Source: Prevotella sp.
GTDB taxonomy: Bacteria; Bacteroidota; Bacteroidia; Bacteroidales; Bacteroidaceae
Direction of reading: 5' to 3'
DNA length: 48,781 nucleotides
Assembly: GCA_029054825.1 (NCBI GenBank)
Contig: JAIDEM010000111.1
Location: 1 to 48,781 of the forward strand
Below the pieces are notes generated by a model. The model did no database searches. It was not told where the DNA came from and saw only the letters and a list, made by a program, of their open reading frames with translations. Both the position numbers and the translations under genes were made by a program. This document shows, piece by piece, positions 1 through 9,041 of the stretch (position 1 is its first letter; every line of letters starts with the position of its first letter).

Positions 1-345
1 CTCTTTACCCATGAAAAACGCTTGCCGCTGATGATAATATCCAACGAAGAAGCGTCCCTGATCTTGAAGGTCAAGATGTGCCGGAAAACCATCCGCGTCA
101 AGTTTGGAAATGATTTCCTGTTTCAATTTCTCATAAAACACCTGTTTTCCTTCATTCAGTTTCTCCAAATGATGGGCAGAAAGATTAAGGATAGTGGCAA
201 ATACCGTAGCCGGAGTTGACGATGCTGCATTCATGTAACGCTCACGAATGGAATGGATGTTATTTGCATCTTCTTGTATCTTGTCGAGAACAGCGAACAA
301 CCTGCCGCAAAGATACCCTTGATTTTGATTTCCTTTGTCTAACAT
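1..345 (-). CDS. Candidate internal Cas11c (small subunit) reading frame inside cas8c
   Basis: In studied type I-C systems the small subunit Cas11c is made from an internal start in the last part of cas8c. Here an in-frame ATG at 343-345 follows a very A-rich stretch that encodes an N/K-rich linker, the kind of leader Bacteroidetes ribosomes use. It would give a product of at least 115 residues beginning MLDKGNQNQGYLCGRLFAVL and ending past GYYHQRQAFF. That size and position fit Cas11c from other I-C systems. Internal initiation is inferred, not shown. The end is off the window. Confidence 0.5.
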   Translation of the reverse strand, partial: MLDKGNQNQGYLCGRLFAVLDKIQEDANNIHSIRERYMNAASSTPATVFATILNLSAHHLEKLNEGKQVFYEKLKQEIISKLDADGFPAHLDLQDQGRFFVGYYHQRQAFFMGKE

Positions 346-1731
346 AATATCGAGTTTTTTATTGTTGTTATTATCATTTAGTCGGTTAAGATAACCCTTG
401 ATAATGGCCGCACGTACAATGTTTACAGGATCAATTTTCTTCCCATTTCTTTCGAGAGCAACTTCTGCACGTATACGGCGTATACAGGCCTGAAACAAAG
501 AGGCTGGATATGGCTGGCCTTGGAAAATACTTTTCACTACGGCATCAGGAAGGTTGGGCGTTGCATCGCTTGACTTTCCTCCAAGAGTGACATTTCCGAG
601 TATGGAATGTAATCCTACATACGGTTTCTTGTCCTTGCGTGTATCAACAATCTCCATGTCTACAAAATGTCTGCTGATTAAGCCGGCAAACTCACGCAAT
701 GGCAGTTCATTCCAATATACAACCGCTATTCGAGCCGAATTGGGAGCCAGACCTAAAATAAAGAATTTATCATCTTTGTTGGTTGGCAACGTTCCATTAT
801 ATACGGACATGAATGTGCGCCGTACCAATTCTATACGCCTGTTTGGATTATCATTATCCTCTTCAGTTCTTCCCAATAACGCGAACAGACTATCCTCAGA
901 CATCTTTGCGACCTCACTATTGGAAGAAGCCCAGAAAAGAAAAGTCCGTGAACCGATCATGAATTTATTATGAGAGCCTGAACGCAACAAGTGATTTAAT
1001 GCCGTGGTATACGCAAATTCTGCTTCTTCAGATATAGGAGCATTATGGCCTTTTGATTTTCCATACGAATCATATCCGGAATTTACTTGGAATGCAACAA
1101 GTTTAGCTGTAGCCTGACTTCCCGAAATCATTGTAGCTGTAGTGACCTCTACTGTCTTTGAGTGGCCGCCCATTACCAAACAAACACATCCATCTACATC
1201 ATCACCACCACATTCTAAATTTATTAATTCGCGTTTAGAAGCCACAATTTCCGTATCTCCTTCGATAAGAAAAGAAAACATTGAATACTTCTTATTGAGA
1301 TTCTTGTTTATATCATCCCAAAGGGAATCATTCTGCATGACATCAACCACGTCTGATGGTTCTTGCTGATAAAAAGCATGTACAGCTTTCATGACTTCAT
1401 TATTTGGGAACATTTCATATATAGATATAATCTTCGCTTTGAATGTATCAAAATACTTGCGCATGTTTTCCATATCCCCTTTATCAGAATAACCAAATAC
1501 ATACTGGCTATTATCATACAGATAATTTGCAACAGGGGCGCTCGAACGTCCAACACTCTTCTTTACAAGAAACTGTTGTGCGGACTTCTTGTCAATACGT
1601 CTGTCTTCAAAACGTAAGAATTTACCACACTTGTCAATCACGATGATAAAACCTACTTCTTTTAATTCCATCCCAAAAGCCGGTAAATCCCCACTCCGAT
1701 GATAATAATCATACAATGCTTTCAGTATCAT
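1..1731 (-). CDS. cas8c: Type I-C Cascade large subunit Cas8c (Csd1), C-terminus cut by the window edge
   Basis: Large subunit of the type I-C interference complex, which binds crRNA-guided target DNA and contacts the PAM. The minus frame from ATG at 1731 stays open to base 1, giving 577 codons. The N-terminus (MILKALYDYYHRSGDLPAFG, then a VGFIIVID segment) is typical of Csd1. The last visible residues include GYYHQRQAFF, a conserved element close to the C-terminus, so probably only a few codons are missing. The start overlaps the cas5c stop as ATGA, which suggests translational coupling. cas7c, cas4, cas1, cas2 and the array would be expected beyond the left edge; that is inferred from family gene order. 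An N/K-rich linker near residues 450-460 precedes a possible internal start (separate entry). The family call is firm; the exact end is unknown. Confidence 0.93.
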   Translation of the reverse strand, partial: MILKALYDYYHRSGDLPAFGMELKEVGFIIVIDKCGKFLRFEDRRIDKKSAQQFLVKKSVGRSSAPVANYLYDNSQYVFGYSDKGDMENMRKYFDTFKAKIISIYEMFPNNEVMKAVHAFYQQEPSDVVDVMQNDSLWDDINKNLNKKYSMFSFLIEGDTEIVASKRELINLECGGDDVDGCVCLVMGGHSKTVEVTTATMISGSQATAKLVAFQVNSGYDSYGKSKGHNAPISEEAEFAYTTALNHLLRSGSHNKFMIGSRTFLFWASSNSEVAKMSEDSLFALLGRTEEDNDNPNRRIELVRRTFMSVYNGTLPTNKDDKFFILGLAPNSARIAVVYWNELPLREFAGLISRHFVDMEIVDTRKDKKPYVGLHSILGNVTLGGKSSDATPNLPDAVVKSIFQGQPYPASLFQACIRRIRAEVALERNGKKIDPVNIVRAAIIKGYLNRLNDNNNNKKLDIMLDKGNQNQGYLCGRLFAVLDKIQEDANNIHSIRERYMNAASSTPATVFATILNLSAHHLEKLNEGKQVFYEKLKQEIISKLDADGFPAHLDLQDQGRFFVGYYHQRQAFFMGKE

Positions 1732-2411
1732 CTCAGCACCTCCTCACTATCTTTATCTGGTACAACAATCACACCTTGCTCCATCCTTGCACGATAGAAC
1801 ATAGCATCCGGTTTCTTCTGATTTCCTTCAAAATCCATATCATAAAGCATGATTCCGAAATCCCTGTCTTCTGACAAGGGGAATAATTCAGGTTGTTCTT
1901 TGTTATCAATGTACTTCCAATCCGCAGCAAACTCCCGGCAACCAAGATACGGCTGGGTGAAGCATTGTCCTTGCGATGCACGACGCTCGAACATCTGATA
2001 ATATTTCATTGGATTCTCATCATCATTTGGCTGATGTTTGGCAAAAGCCTCATTCGGACGGTCTTTTACCGGAATAAATACCAGTTTTGCATAAATACGA
2101 TAGCGCACATCCTGCAAGATCAAGGAGTTCTTCTGCTGACGTTTATCTTCAATGAAGATTGGAGACTTACCGGCCAATGCCCCAACCTCATTCCTCCTGA
2201 TGGTTGTCCACTTGATAGGTTTAAGAACCTCTATTTTCGTCACTTGCCAGCGCATAGCATAGCGTTTGAAAAGTATTGCTTCAAAAATGGCACGTGCTGC
2301 TGAAGGCGTAATGACATCATAACTCACTCGCTCCACTTTCAGTTCCGGTCGGGTAAAGCAAGCCCAGTCACCCCAAACCTCTAAACAATATTCTTTATCT
2401 GTATATTCCAT
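1728..2411 (-). CDS. cas5c: Type I-C CRISPR protein Cas5c (Cas5d), crRNA-processing endonuclease
   Basis: In type I-C systems Cas5 replaces Cas6: it cuts pre-crRNA in the repeat and stays on the 5' handle in Cascade. The protein (227 aa) has the family N-terminus with EVWGDWACFTRPE, then VSYDVITPSAARAIFEAI. A longer frame reaches 2474, but the 21 extra residues overlap cas3 and do not resemble the family. The start at 2411 puts the conserved EVWG segment about ten residues in and leaves a 35-base gap after the cas3 stop, so it is preferred. A GGAGG lies about 20 bases upstream, too far to act as a normal ribosome site. The 3' end overlaps the cas8c start by four bases (ATGA). Family assignment is certain; the start is probable. 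Confidence 0.93.
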   Translation of the reverse strand: MEYTDKEYCLEVWGDWACFTRPELKVERVSYDVITPSAARAIFEAILFKRYAMRWQVTKIEVLKPIKWTTIRRNEVGALAGKSPIFIEDKRQQKNSLILQDVRYRIYAKLVFIPVKDRPNEAFAKHQPNDDENPMKYYQMFERRASQGQCFTQPYLGCREFAADWKYIDNKEQPELFPLSEDRDFGIMLYDMDFEGNQKKPDAMFYRARMEQGVIVVPDKDSEEVLR

Positions 2412-2446
2412 AATTATGTATTGTCTTCTAATCCTCCATTTTAATT

Positions 2447-4663
2447 TTATATCATTAATATCTCTTCCATCCAATGGTTATCAAGACAGAGGCCTGTGGC
2501 ACTGTCATACTGTTCTCTGTCTGTCAACACATAAGTACCTTCCAATACTTCTTCAATAGCACCATAGCTGACAAACTTGTCAAAGTCGGAACGGTGAATG
2601 CCCACTGTAAACTGAGCCAGTTGTTTCATCAAAGGATATGTGTAACCGGACTTTTTCAACTTTTCCACAAGTTCCATGCTGTTCCCCATATTCACAATGA
2701 CATTCATGCAATCATCATCAACCATTCTAAATTCCTTTGATGCCGTTTCAAAACACAATTCGTTAGGATTATAAAGGTAGTGTTTCATATCCTTATCGTC
2801 AAACGTGTTTTTCCTGCTATACAACTGATGAAAATACTTTTCCATCACAGAGGGTGCAAACCAATCGCTGTCTGCCGGCAAATTCAGCCGTGCATTGTTG
2901 GCCGCAGCCATTGTCCCAAACGGGACACGCTTCTCTGCAGAAAGACTGAACACATATGTAGTACCGACGGAATGCCTACCTTCACGATTACACCGACCTG
3001 CAGCCTGTAATACAGAATCAAGTCCCGCTTCCTGACGAAACACAACAGGGAAGTCTATATCCACCCCTGCTTCAACAAGTTGGGTAGCTATCACTCTGAC
3101 CACCGGCTGAGACTCATCTTTCAACAAAGATTTGATCCTCAGTATTGTTTCACTGATATGTGAAGGACACATCATCCTCGACAGATGCAGTTTAACCCCT
3201 TCATTGGGTAAACGGTCATACAGTTCCTTGGCATCTTTCCGAGTGTTTACTATGCACAACACTTTATCATATACAGCAACATCGGCAGCAATCTCATCAT
3301 ACGTCTTTCCTGTATTGTCAATATCCAATTCCACACGGCGGAGCTTGTCGTGCAAGGCAAACTCTTTCGGTATGATTTCCGTGATACGTTCTATTCCATC
3401 AAAATCGGCCTTAGGATTTGCTCCCTTTATAAGTCCGCTAAGCACTGGCAGACTGGCAGTCGTAAACAGCACAGATACTCCGAACATCGTCTGATACGCT
3501 TTAAGCGCATCCACAATCGGCTGTAAGGAGTGCATCGGCAATGTCTGAACTTCATCCAAAACAAGAACAGAATTAACTATATTATGTAATTTTCGGCAAT
3601 CGGACGGCATATTGCTGAACATTGATTCAAACAACTGCACGTTGGTGGTGACAATAATAGGATAATCCCAATTCTCTGTAGCCAATTTTGCTTTATCACG
3701 AACGTCCTCGTCCTTTATTTCGTCGGGATTGAAGTTGCTGTGATGCTCCAAGACATTCTCTTCACCTAAAATTTCCTTCAACAGACCAGCCGTTTGCACA
3801 ATGATGCTGGTATACGGGATGGCTATGACGATGCGGTTCATGCCGTGAATTACCGCGTGCTTCATAGCCCATAACAACGACGAAAGGGTTTTTCCACCTC
3901 CTGTCGGCACCGTAAGGCTATAAAAACCTTTCTCGCCAGAAGAAGTCATGCCGCATTGCTCCTGTACTTGCTTGCGAATGCGATTCACATCATTGTCAGG
4001 TGTATGCTGTTGTAATTCACGTAAATAATCTTCCAGCTTCGGCAATAATTCGGTCATAGCGGACGAGCATCCACGTTTACTCCATGACACAACATCCATA
4101 AACCGTTCTGTGTCAAGTCTGTCGGCATCAACCAAACAGGAAAAAAGCATGCGTGACAGATGATGGAAATGCTTCTTATCTACCTTATACTTAGAAAAGG
4201 GCGATTCTGAAAGTTCTTTCAGTAACAGAGACTTATCTACGCTTCCGCTCTTAATGCTAATCTCCGTTGGAAGTTGCCTTTCCTCCAGGACTCTCTCCAC
4301 ATCTACATAATCATGTAGTCCAGTATGATGAGAGATTACTTGATTGGCAAGAAGATTCAATACACTTCTCCCCATGAGGTTCATAGCCAATATGCCACCC
4401 ACAAACGCATGATAATGCTCTCCATACGATTTCTGGTCCGTCACTGACAAACCATTTTTCTTGCGAATATATTGCTGAAACGCAACACGCTCCTTGCCTT
4501 TGTCATGAAACATTCCAAGCGCATACCCCCAAGAAGAAAGACCAAATTGACGGGTAAAACATGTAGCCATCTCAGCTACTCCCTTTTGGTGCTCATCATT
4601 GGTTTGTATGATCCAACGACCATTCTCATTATATAGGTGAGATATTACAGTCTGTCTTATCAT
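2447..4663 (-). CDS. cas3: CRISPR-associated helicase/nuclease Cas3 with N-terminal HD domain
   Basis: Cas3 is recruited to Cascade R-loops, unwinds target DNA and degrades one strand with its HD nuclease. The 738-aa protein has the HD domain first: His25, His53-Asp54 (FHDKGK), a YHAF histidine near 85, SHHTGLHD near 111-118 and an Asp in LVDADRL near 179. The superfamily 2 helicase follows: Walker A PTGGGKT at 253-259, the DEVQ box at 370-373, TTASLP at 401-406 and motif VI QAAGRCNREG at 553-562. All key residues are present, so it should be active. It is the first visible gene of the I-C operon, followed by cas5c and cas8c. Its upstream gap is short (about 160 bases) and holds a weak promoter candidate. 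Confidence 0.97.
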   Translation of the reverse strand: MIRQTVISHLYNENGRWIIQTNDEHQKGVAEMATCFTRQFGLSSWGYALGMFHDKGKERVAFQQYIRKKNGLSVTDQKSYGEHYHAFVGGILAMNLMGRSVLNLLANQVISHHTGLHDYVDVERVLEERQLPTEISIKSGSVDKSLLLKELSESPFSKYKVDKKHFHHLSRMLFSCLVDADRLDTERFMDVVSWSKRGCSSAMTELLPKLEDYLRELQQHTPDNDVNRIRKQVQEQCGMTSSGEKGFYSLTVPTGGGKTLSSLLWAMKHAVIHGMNRIVIAIPYTSIIVQTAGLLKEILGEENVLEHHSNFNPDEIKDEDVRDKAKLATENWDYPIIVTTNVQLFESMFSNMPSDCRKLHNIVNSVLVLDEVQTLPMHSLQPIVDALKAYQTMFGVSVLFTTASLPVLSGLIKGANPKADFDGIERITEIIPKEFALHDKLRRVELDIDNTGKTYDEIAADVAVYDKVLCIVNTRKDAKELYDRLPNEGVKLHLSRMMCPSHISETILRIKSLLKDESQPVVRVIATQLVEAGVDIDFPVVFRQEAGLDSVLQAAGRCNREGRHSVGTTYVFSLSAEKRVPFGTMAAANNARLNLPADSDWFAPSVMEKYFHQLYSRKNTFDDKDMKHYLYNPNELCFETASKEFRMVDDDCMNVIVNMGNSMELVEKLKKSGYTYPLMKQLAQFTVGIHRSDFDKFVSYGAIEEVLEGTYVLTDREQYDSATGLCLDNHWMEEILMI

Positions 4664-4757
4664 TTATTAGATTTTAAAGGGTTCTATATTGTCACATACC
4701 TCACATACCGGTAAAATCAGCCAAAGCACAAGTACACCAATTCATAGAGAAGCAGGA

Positions 4758-4765
4758 CAAACGTA
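4758..4765 (-). promoter_or_regulatory. Candidate -7 box of the cas operon
   Basis: On the minus strand it reads TACGTTTG, a match to the Bacteroidetes -7 consensus TAnnTTTG, about 95 bases upstream of the cas3 start. No clear -33 TTTG is seen at the right distance. It sits at the edge of the thiL hairpin. Confidence 0.35.
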
Positions 4766-4768
4766 GAA

Positions 4769-4814
4769 GGCGGCATCTATCCAATTGCTGTCACACAACA
4801 AGATATTTGCCGCC
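4769..4814 (-). terminator. Hairpin after thiL, possible terminator
   Basis: GGCGGCA (4769-4775) pairs with TGCCGCC (4808-4814), and flanking bases add partial pairing. It starts about a dozen bases past the thiL stop. There is no strong U-tract on the minus strand, so termination is only suggested. Confidence 0.4.
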
Positions 4815-4825
4815 TACATCATACG

Positions 4826-5908
4826 CTACGTCAGAGGATTCCAGCCTTGTGCCTTCAACGGGAATTCATTGTTATCGCGTGTCACAAGCACCTGCCCGAG
4901 CTCCGGCTTGGTAATGTGCCCGATAATCTTCACATCCTCCATACCTTCTACCTTTGACAAGTCGCCTATAGGCACTGTGAAAAGCAGTTCGTAGTCTTCT
5001 CCTCCATTGAGTGCACAGGTAGTGAGATTCATATTGAATTCTTCTGCCGTGACCGCAACCTGATAATCTATAGGGATGTTCTTCTCATATATGCGGCAAC
5101 CGCAGTCGGACTGCTTGCATATATGCATCAGTTCGGAAGAGAGGCCGTCGGAGACATCCATCATAGATGTAGGACAGACACCTGCTTTGCGCAACGTCTC
5201 TATGATGTCGCCGCGTGCCTCCGGCTTCAGCTGACGTTCAAGAAGATATTCCTTTCCTGCGAAATCAGGCGAGAAGGAGAGCATCTCTATATGGCGGCGT
5301 TGCTCTGCCTTGTCTGCGTATTTCATCTGTATATCACGTATCTGCTGGTAATACACGGCTTTTTCACGCTCAAGAAGCTGCAGACCCATATATGCCGCAC
5401 CGAGATTGCCTGACACACAGATGAGATCGGTATCTTTTGCTCCCGAGCGATAGGCAATATCTTCCTTGCGTGCAACGCCTATGCATGTGATACTTATCGC
5501 GAGACCTGTAAGCGATGATGTCGTATCGCCTCCTACAATATCTATATTCCACTTGTCGCAGGCCATACGCAGACCACTGTAGAAGTCTTCTATATCTTCT
5601 ACGGCAAAGCGTTTTGAAAGCGCTATCGACACAGTCATCTGCCGTGGTGTGCCGTTCATGGCAAAGATATCAGAGATATTCACCATTGCACTCTTGTACC
5701 CCAATTGCTGCATGCTTATATAGGTAAGGTCAAAATGTACGCCCTCCATCAGCATGTCTGTCGTCACAAGTGTCTGCTCGTCACTGTTACCGGCTATCAC
5801 GGCACAGTCATCGCCGACGCTCTTCAATGTGGCTGGATTCTTTGTCTCAATGTCTTTTGTAAGGCGATCGATAAGTCCGAATTCGCCAAGTTCCTTTATC
5901 TCCATCAA
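4826..5908 (-). CDS. thiL: Thiamine-monophosphate kinase ThiL
   Basis: ThiL phosphorylates thiamine monophosphate to the cofactor thiamine diphosphate in the cytoplasm. The 360-aa protein has the AIR-synthase-like fold signatures: GDDCAV at 32-37, TTDMLMEGVHF at 49-59, an SDIFAMNGTPR helix, VGGDTTSS, and the C-terminal SMMDVSDGL and NGGEDYEL segments that bind ATP and metal. Length is normal for the family. The gene starts 12 bases after the lpxK stop, so the two are very likely co-transcribed. That pairing of thiamine and lipid A genes looks like shared expression, not a shared pathway. Met1 and Met2 are adjacent possible starts. Confidence 0.96.
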   Translation of the reverse strand: MMEIKELGEFGLIDRLTKDIETKNPATLKSVGDDCAVIAGNSDEQTLVTTDMLMEGVHFDLTYISMQQLGYKSAMVNISDIFAMNGTPRQMTVSIALSKRFAVEDIEDFYSGLRMACDKWNIDIVGGDTTSSLTGLAISITCIGVARKEDIAYRSGAKDTDLICVSGNLGAAYMGLQLLEREKAVYYQQIRDIQMKYADKAEQRRHIEMLSFSPDFAGKEYLLERQLKPEARGDIIETLRKAGVCPTSMMDVSDGLSSELMHICKQSDCGCRIYEKNIPIDYQVAVTAEEFNMNLTTCALNGGEDYELLFTVPIGDLSKVEGMEDVKIIGHITKPELGQVLVTRDNNEFPLKAQGWNPLT

Positions 5909-5920
5909 CTAATGTTTATT

Positions 5921-7069
5921 TTATTTTTCTGATATTTTTCCTGAATCCTTCAATTTGGACAGGATAGAGTTCCGTGAGTTCTTCTGCAGATAAGACAGTA
6001 TAAATTCATCAAACTCTTCCGCTCCGTCGAGCATGAAGCCGATTTCCACAGGCAAGGCAAGGATACTCCTTCGCACGGCATCAGACAGCCCGTCCACATC
6101 CTTCAGGCGGGCGGCGTCCTTTTCCGTGGTGATAATAAGCCGTGGCTCAGGTATGGTGTCAAAGAGATTGTTGATCTTGTCTATATCACTGTCTGTAAAT
6201 CTGTGATGGTCGCCGAATGTCAACGGTGTGAGGTTCTTTGTATACATGCCGAGATCAAGCAGCAGTTGCTGCGGAGACGCTATGCCTGCCAGCACGATGA
6301 CATTATGCCTGTCAGACAAGTCTTCAAGACGCACTGTACTGCCTTCGGGGAACACTGGATAGAGGTTTCCATAATTCAGTGTCGTAAAGAACAGCTTCTG
6401 ATACGGCCGGAGAGCCATGGCCTTCTTGATGACACGGAAATCCATTGGACGTAGGCTCTTCGGGCACTTTGTCACGATGACGATGTCTGCACGCTCCTTC
6501 CCGCTCTTTGGTTCTCGCAACCGTCCTGCCGGCAAGAGCCGGTCATAGACTATCAGACGATGATAGTCCACGAGGAGAATATTCACTCCTGGTTTCACAT
6601 ACCGATGCTGATATGCGTCATCGAGGATTATCACGTCTGTATCATTGGTACATTCATCATTACGCAAGCGTTCGATGCCCTCACAGCGATTTGCGTCAAC
6701 AGCAACATATACGCGGTTCTTGCCTTGGTGTGCACCGTATTTCATATACATCTGACAAGGTTCATCCCCAATATCCGCCGATGTCACACTACCCTCTGCA
6801 AGGACATACCCCTTGGTCTTGCGCTTATATCCGCGTGACAAGACAGCGACCCGTACCTTGTCACGCAACAGCCTGACAAGATATTCCACATGCGGTGTCT
6901 TCCCTGCCCCGCCTATGGTAATATTCCCTACGGATATTACCGGGATGGTAAAACTCCTGCTACGGAGTATCCCCATCTCAAAGAGCATATTGCGGAAGCC
7001 TACACCAATGCCGTAGAGCCAGCTCAACGGTATCAACGCTTTATATATCTTTATGAAATCTCCTTCCAT
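5921..7069 (-). CDS. lpxK: Tetraacyldisaccharide 4'-kinase LpxK
   Basis: LpxK adds the 4'-phosphate to tetraacyldisaccharide-1-phosphate in lipid A synthesis, at the inner face of the cytoplasmic membrane. The 382-aa protein begins with a short hydrophobic segment (LIPLSWLYG). It has a P-loop GGAGKTPH at 53-60, SRGYKRKTKG, DEPCQMYMKYG, the ILLVDYHR core and a DDAYQHRYVKP motif near 151-161. All match the family. It is followed 12 bases later by thiL and preceded by a repeat-filled gap after sppA. The leader just before the ATG is the A/C-rich outer arm of the inverted array at 7093-7255. Confidence 0.96.
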   Translation of the reverse strand: MEGDFIKIYKALIPLSWLYGIGVGFRNMLFEMGILRSRSFTIPVISVGNITIGGAGKTPHVEYLVRLLRDKVRVAVLSRGYKRKTKGYVLAEGSVTSADIGDEPCQMYMKYGAHQGKNRVYVAVDANRCEGIERLRNDECTNDTDVIILDDAYQHRYVKPGVNILLVDYHRLIVYDRLLPAGRLREPKSGKERADIVIVTKCPKSLRPMDFRVIKKAMALRPYQKLFFTTLNYGNLYPVFPEGSTVRLEDLSDRHNVIVLAGIASPQQLLLDLGMYTKNLTPLTFGDHHRFTDSDIDKINNLFDTIPEPRLIITTEKDAARLKDVDGLSDAVRRSILALPVEIGFMLDGAEEFDEFILSYLQKNSRNSILSKLKDSGKISEK

Positions 7070-7092
7070 CTACAGGATTTTGTTGTTTAGTC

Positions 7093-7255
7093 GTTTGGTG
7101 GTTTGGTTGTTTAGTGTTTTTGGGTAGGATAGCCATAATAGAAGTTTAAACAACTAAAGTTATAATTCGAGAGCAGAGCCAAGCTGGCTTGAGCTATGCC
7201 GAGCAAAAGGAACTTCGAGCGAAGCTCAAAGCACTAAACAACCAAACCACTAAAC
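7093..7255. repeat. Inverted GT/AC array A between sppA and lpxK
   Basis: Left arm 7093-7116 (GTTTGGTGGTTTGGTTGTTT...) and right arm 7232-7255 are reverse complements over 24 bases with one mismatch. The arms are built from words such as GTTTGG and GTTTAG. The right arm ends directly at the sppA stop codon. The loop holds another repeated element (7166-7229). Same architecture as the arrays at 9042, 13327, 31141, 32448, 43758 and 47769, but different words. Confidence 0.85.
7166..7229. repeat. Short dispersed element inside array A, related to 16594-16631
   Basis: It contains GAGAGCAGAGCCAAGCTGGC followed by TTGAGCTATGCCGAG and an inverted CTTCGAGCGAAGCTC. A diverged copy (GAGAGTAAAGCAGAACTTGC, then TTAAGATATGCCTGA) lies at 16594-16631. 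No coding frame is supported. It looks like a dispersed non-coding repeat. Confidence 0.6.
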
Positions 7256-9040
7256 TTATTTCATCTCAAGGAAATATGGCATACGTGCCTGAACAGGTGA
7301 CTGCTCGTTGATTGTGCGCATAAGCATGAACGGCTCATAGTATGAACCGAGAGCGAGGCGAAGCTGCTCATCAAGAGCACTGCCAGTACCACCAGCCACC
7401 TTATTCATCAGCTGAGCCATGAAATCCGGTGCTGCAGGATAATCCACAGTTCGGAAATCCTTTACCTTAGCAAGCTGGGCAGCTTTCTTCACAGCATCAT
7501 CCAAGCCTCCGAGCTGGTCGACAAGTCCATTCTTCAGACCATCGGTAGCGAGCCATACCCTACCCTGTGCTATCTTCTCCACAGCTTCGACTTTCATCTT
7601 GCGGCCATCAGCCACACGCTTGCGGAACAGAGCATAGCCATCGTTAATCCATGTCTGCATGGCAGCAATCTCATCAGCTGTAAGCGGACGTGCCATTGCT
7701 ATTGGGGAGAATGTCGAGTTGGCATTTGTCTTCACCTCATCATAATGGAATTTCAGTTTCTGTGTCATCAGTCCTGTGAGGTCTGGGAATGCACCGAAGA
7801 TACCTATCGAACCCGTGATTGTATTTGGCTGAGCGATAATCCATGATGCATTGCACGACATGTAGTATCCGCCAGAAGCAGCACATCCCCCCATGGAGAC
7901 GACCACTGGCTTCACCTTCTTCAGTTCTGTGATATAATGCCACATCTGCTCGGAAGCATACGCGTCACCGCCTGGAGAGTTTATGCGGAGGACAACAGCT
8001 TTTACATTGTCATCCTTAGCAAGTTTCTCAAGGTCCTTGCAGACAGTCTTGCCGACAATCTGAGTCGTGCTTCCCATGGCAAAACCAGTCAGGGCACTCT
8101 GCACAATCGTTCCCTCGCAATAGTAAACGGCAATCTTATTGTCAGAGTCATTATCTACAGTAACATTCTTCATTGCCGCAACGCTGAGTTGATGTATCTC
8201 TTCATCGGCATCAAGTGCAAGACGCTTCTTTATCTCCGCCTTTACCTGGTCTGCGTAAAGCATGCCGTCAACAAGTTTCTGAGCCTTGAGAGCTTTTGTC
8301 GGACTCATTACTGTAAAGCCGTCGGCAATCCTGTTGAGCTCGGCAACGCTTATCTTGCGTGACTCAGAGATATCCTTCAGGACATTCTGCCACATGCCGT
8401 TTATATATGCCGACACCTGCTCACGGTTGGCGTCAGACATCTTTTCCTCAGTATACATCTCGGTAGCACTCTTATATGTGCCCACCTTTATTATATTATA
8501 CTTTACGCCAAACATGGCAGCAAAGTCCTTGACATACATAGGCTGTGCACCTATGCCATGGAAATCAAGATGGCCATAAGGATTGATGTATACCTTGTCG
8601 GCCACCGATGCAAGATAGTATGCACCCTGTGTATATATATCACCGTAAGCGACAATCCACTTTTTCTTTGCCTTGAATTCCTTCAGCTTGTTGCGTATCT
8701 CCTGAATAGTGGCGTTGTCAGCGGCAAGCGCTCCCGTCTCTATATAGATACCCTTGATGTCATCATTGTCCTTTGCCTTTTCTATAGCCGAAAGGATATC
8801 ATTCAGACCTGTAGACATCTGCTCGTTTCCAAGCAGTTCGGCAAATGGGTCAGAAGAGCCTTTCTCTGTTATCTGTCCTTGGAGATTGAGGACAAGCACC
8901 GAGTTGTCCTTAACCTCAGTCTCCGTTGATGTTGATGCTACCATGCCTATAAGGCTAATGATGGAGAATGCTATGAAGATGCCTATACAAAGGAATACGC
9001 CAAATACTGTGGCAAGAATGTTCTTGAAAAAGTCTTTCAT
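7256..9040 (-). CDS. sppA: Signal peptide peptidase SppA, long (67K) type
   Basis: SppA is a membrane-bound serine/lysine protease that digests cleaved signal peptides on the periplasmic side. The 594-aa protein has one N-terminal membrane segment (residues 8-34) and two tandem ClpP-like domains, as in the E. coli long form. The catalytic lysine is Lys190 in VGTYKSATEMY and the nucleophile is Ser389 in GGCAASGGYYMS. SPGGDAYASE near 355-364 also matches. The start codon lies two bases from the arm of a near-perfect hairpin (9042-9160), so its leader is the A/C-rich arm, with no Shine-Dalgarno site. Product and residues are clear; whether the hairpin regulates translation is unknown. Confidence 0.96.
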   Translation of the reverse strand: MKDFFKNILATVFGVFLCIGIFIAFSIISLIGMVASTSTETEVKDNSVLVLNLQGQITEKGSSDPFAELLGNEQMSTGLNDILSAIEKAKDNDDIKGIYIETGALAADNATIQEIRNKLKEFKAKKKWIVAYGDIYTQGAYYLASVADKVYINPYGHLDFHGIGAQPMYVKDFAAMFGVKYNIIKVGTYKSATEMYTEEKMSDANREQVSAYINGMWQNVLKDISESRKISVAELNRIADGFTVMSPTKALKAQKLVDGMLYADQVKAEIKKRLALDADEEIHQLSVAAMKNVTVDNDSDNKIAVYYCEGTIVQSALTGFAMGSTTQIVGKTVCKDLEKLAKDDNVKAVVLRINSPGGDAYASEQMWHYITELKKVKPVVVSMGGCAASGGYYMSCNASWIIAQPNTITGSIGIFGAFPDLTGLMTQKLKFHYDEVKTNANSTFSPIAMARPLTADEIAAMQTWINDGYALFRKRVADGRKMKVEAVEKIAQGRVWLATDGLKNGLVDQLGGLDDAVKKAAQLAKVKDFRTVDYPAAPDFMAQLMNKVAGGTGSALDEQLRLALGSYYEPFMLMRTINEQSPVQARMPYFLEMK

Positions 9041-9041
9041 T

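Larger units (their letters stand above)
4664..4825. other. Intergenic gap between thiL and the cas operon
   Basis: This 162-base gap has no gene and no CRISPR repeat. It holds a hairpin just after the thiL stop (separate entry) and a -7-like CAAACGTA (TACGTTTG on the minus strand) at 4758-4765 that could drive cas3. No good TTTG lies 19-21 bases upstream, so the cas3 promoter call is weak. Confidence 0.5.

Noticed and set aside
2412..2474. N-terminal extension of Cas5c
   Set aside because: The 21 residues overlap cas3, do not resemble the family, and the Met at 2411 fits the conserved N-terminus.
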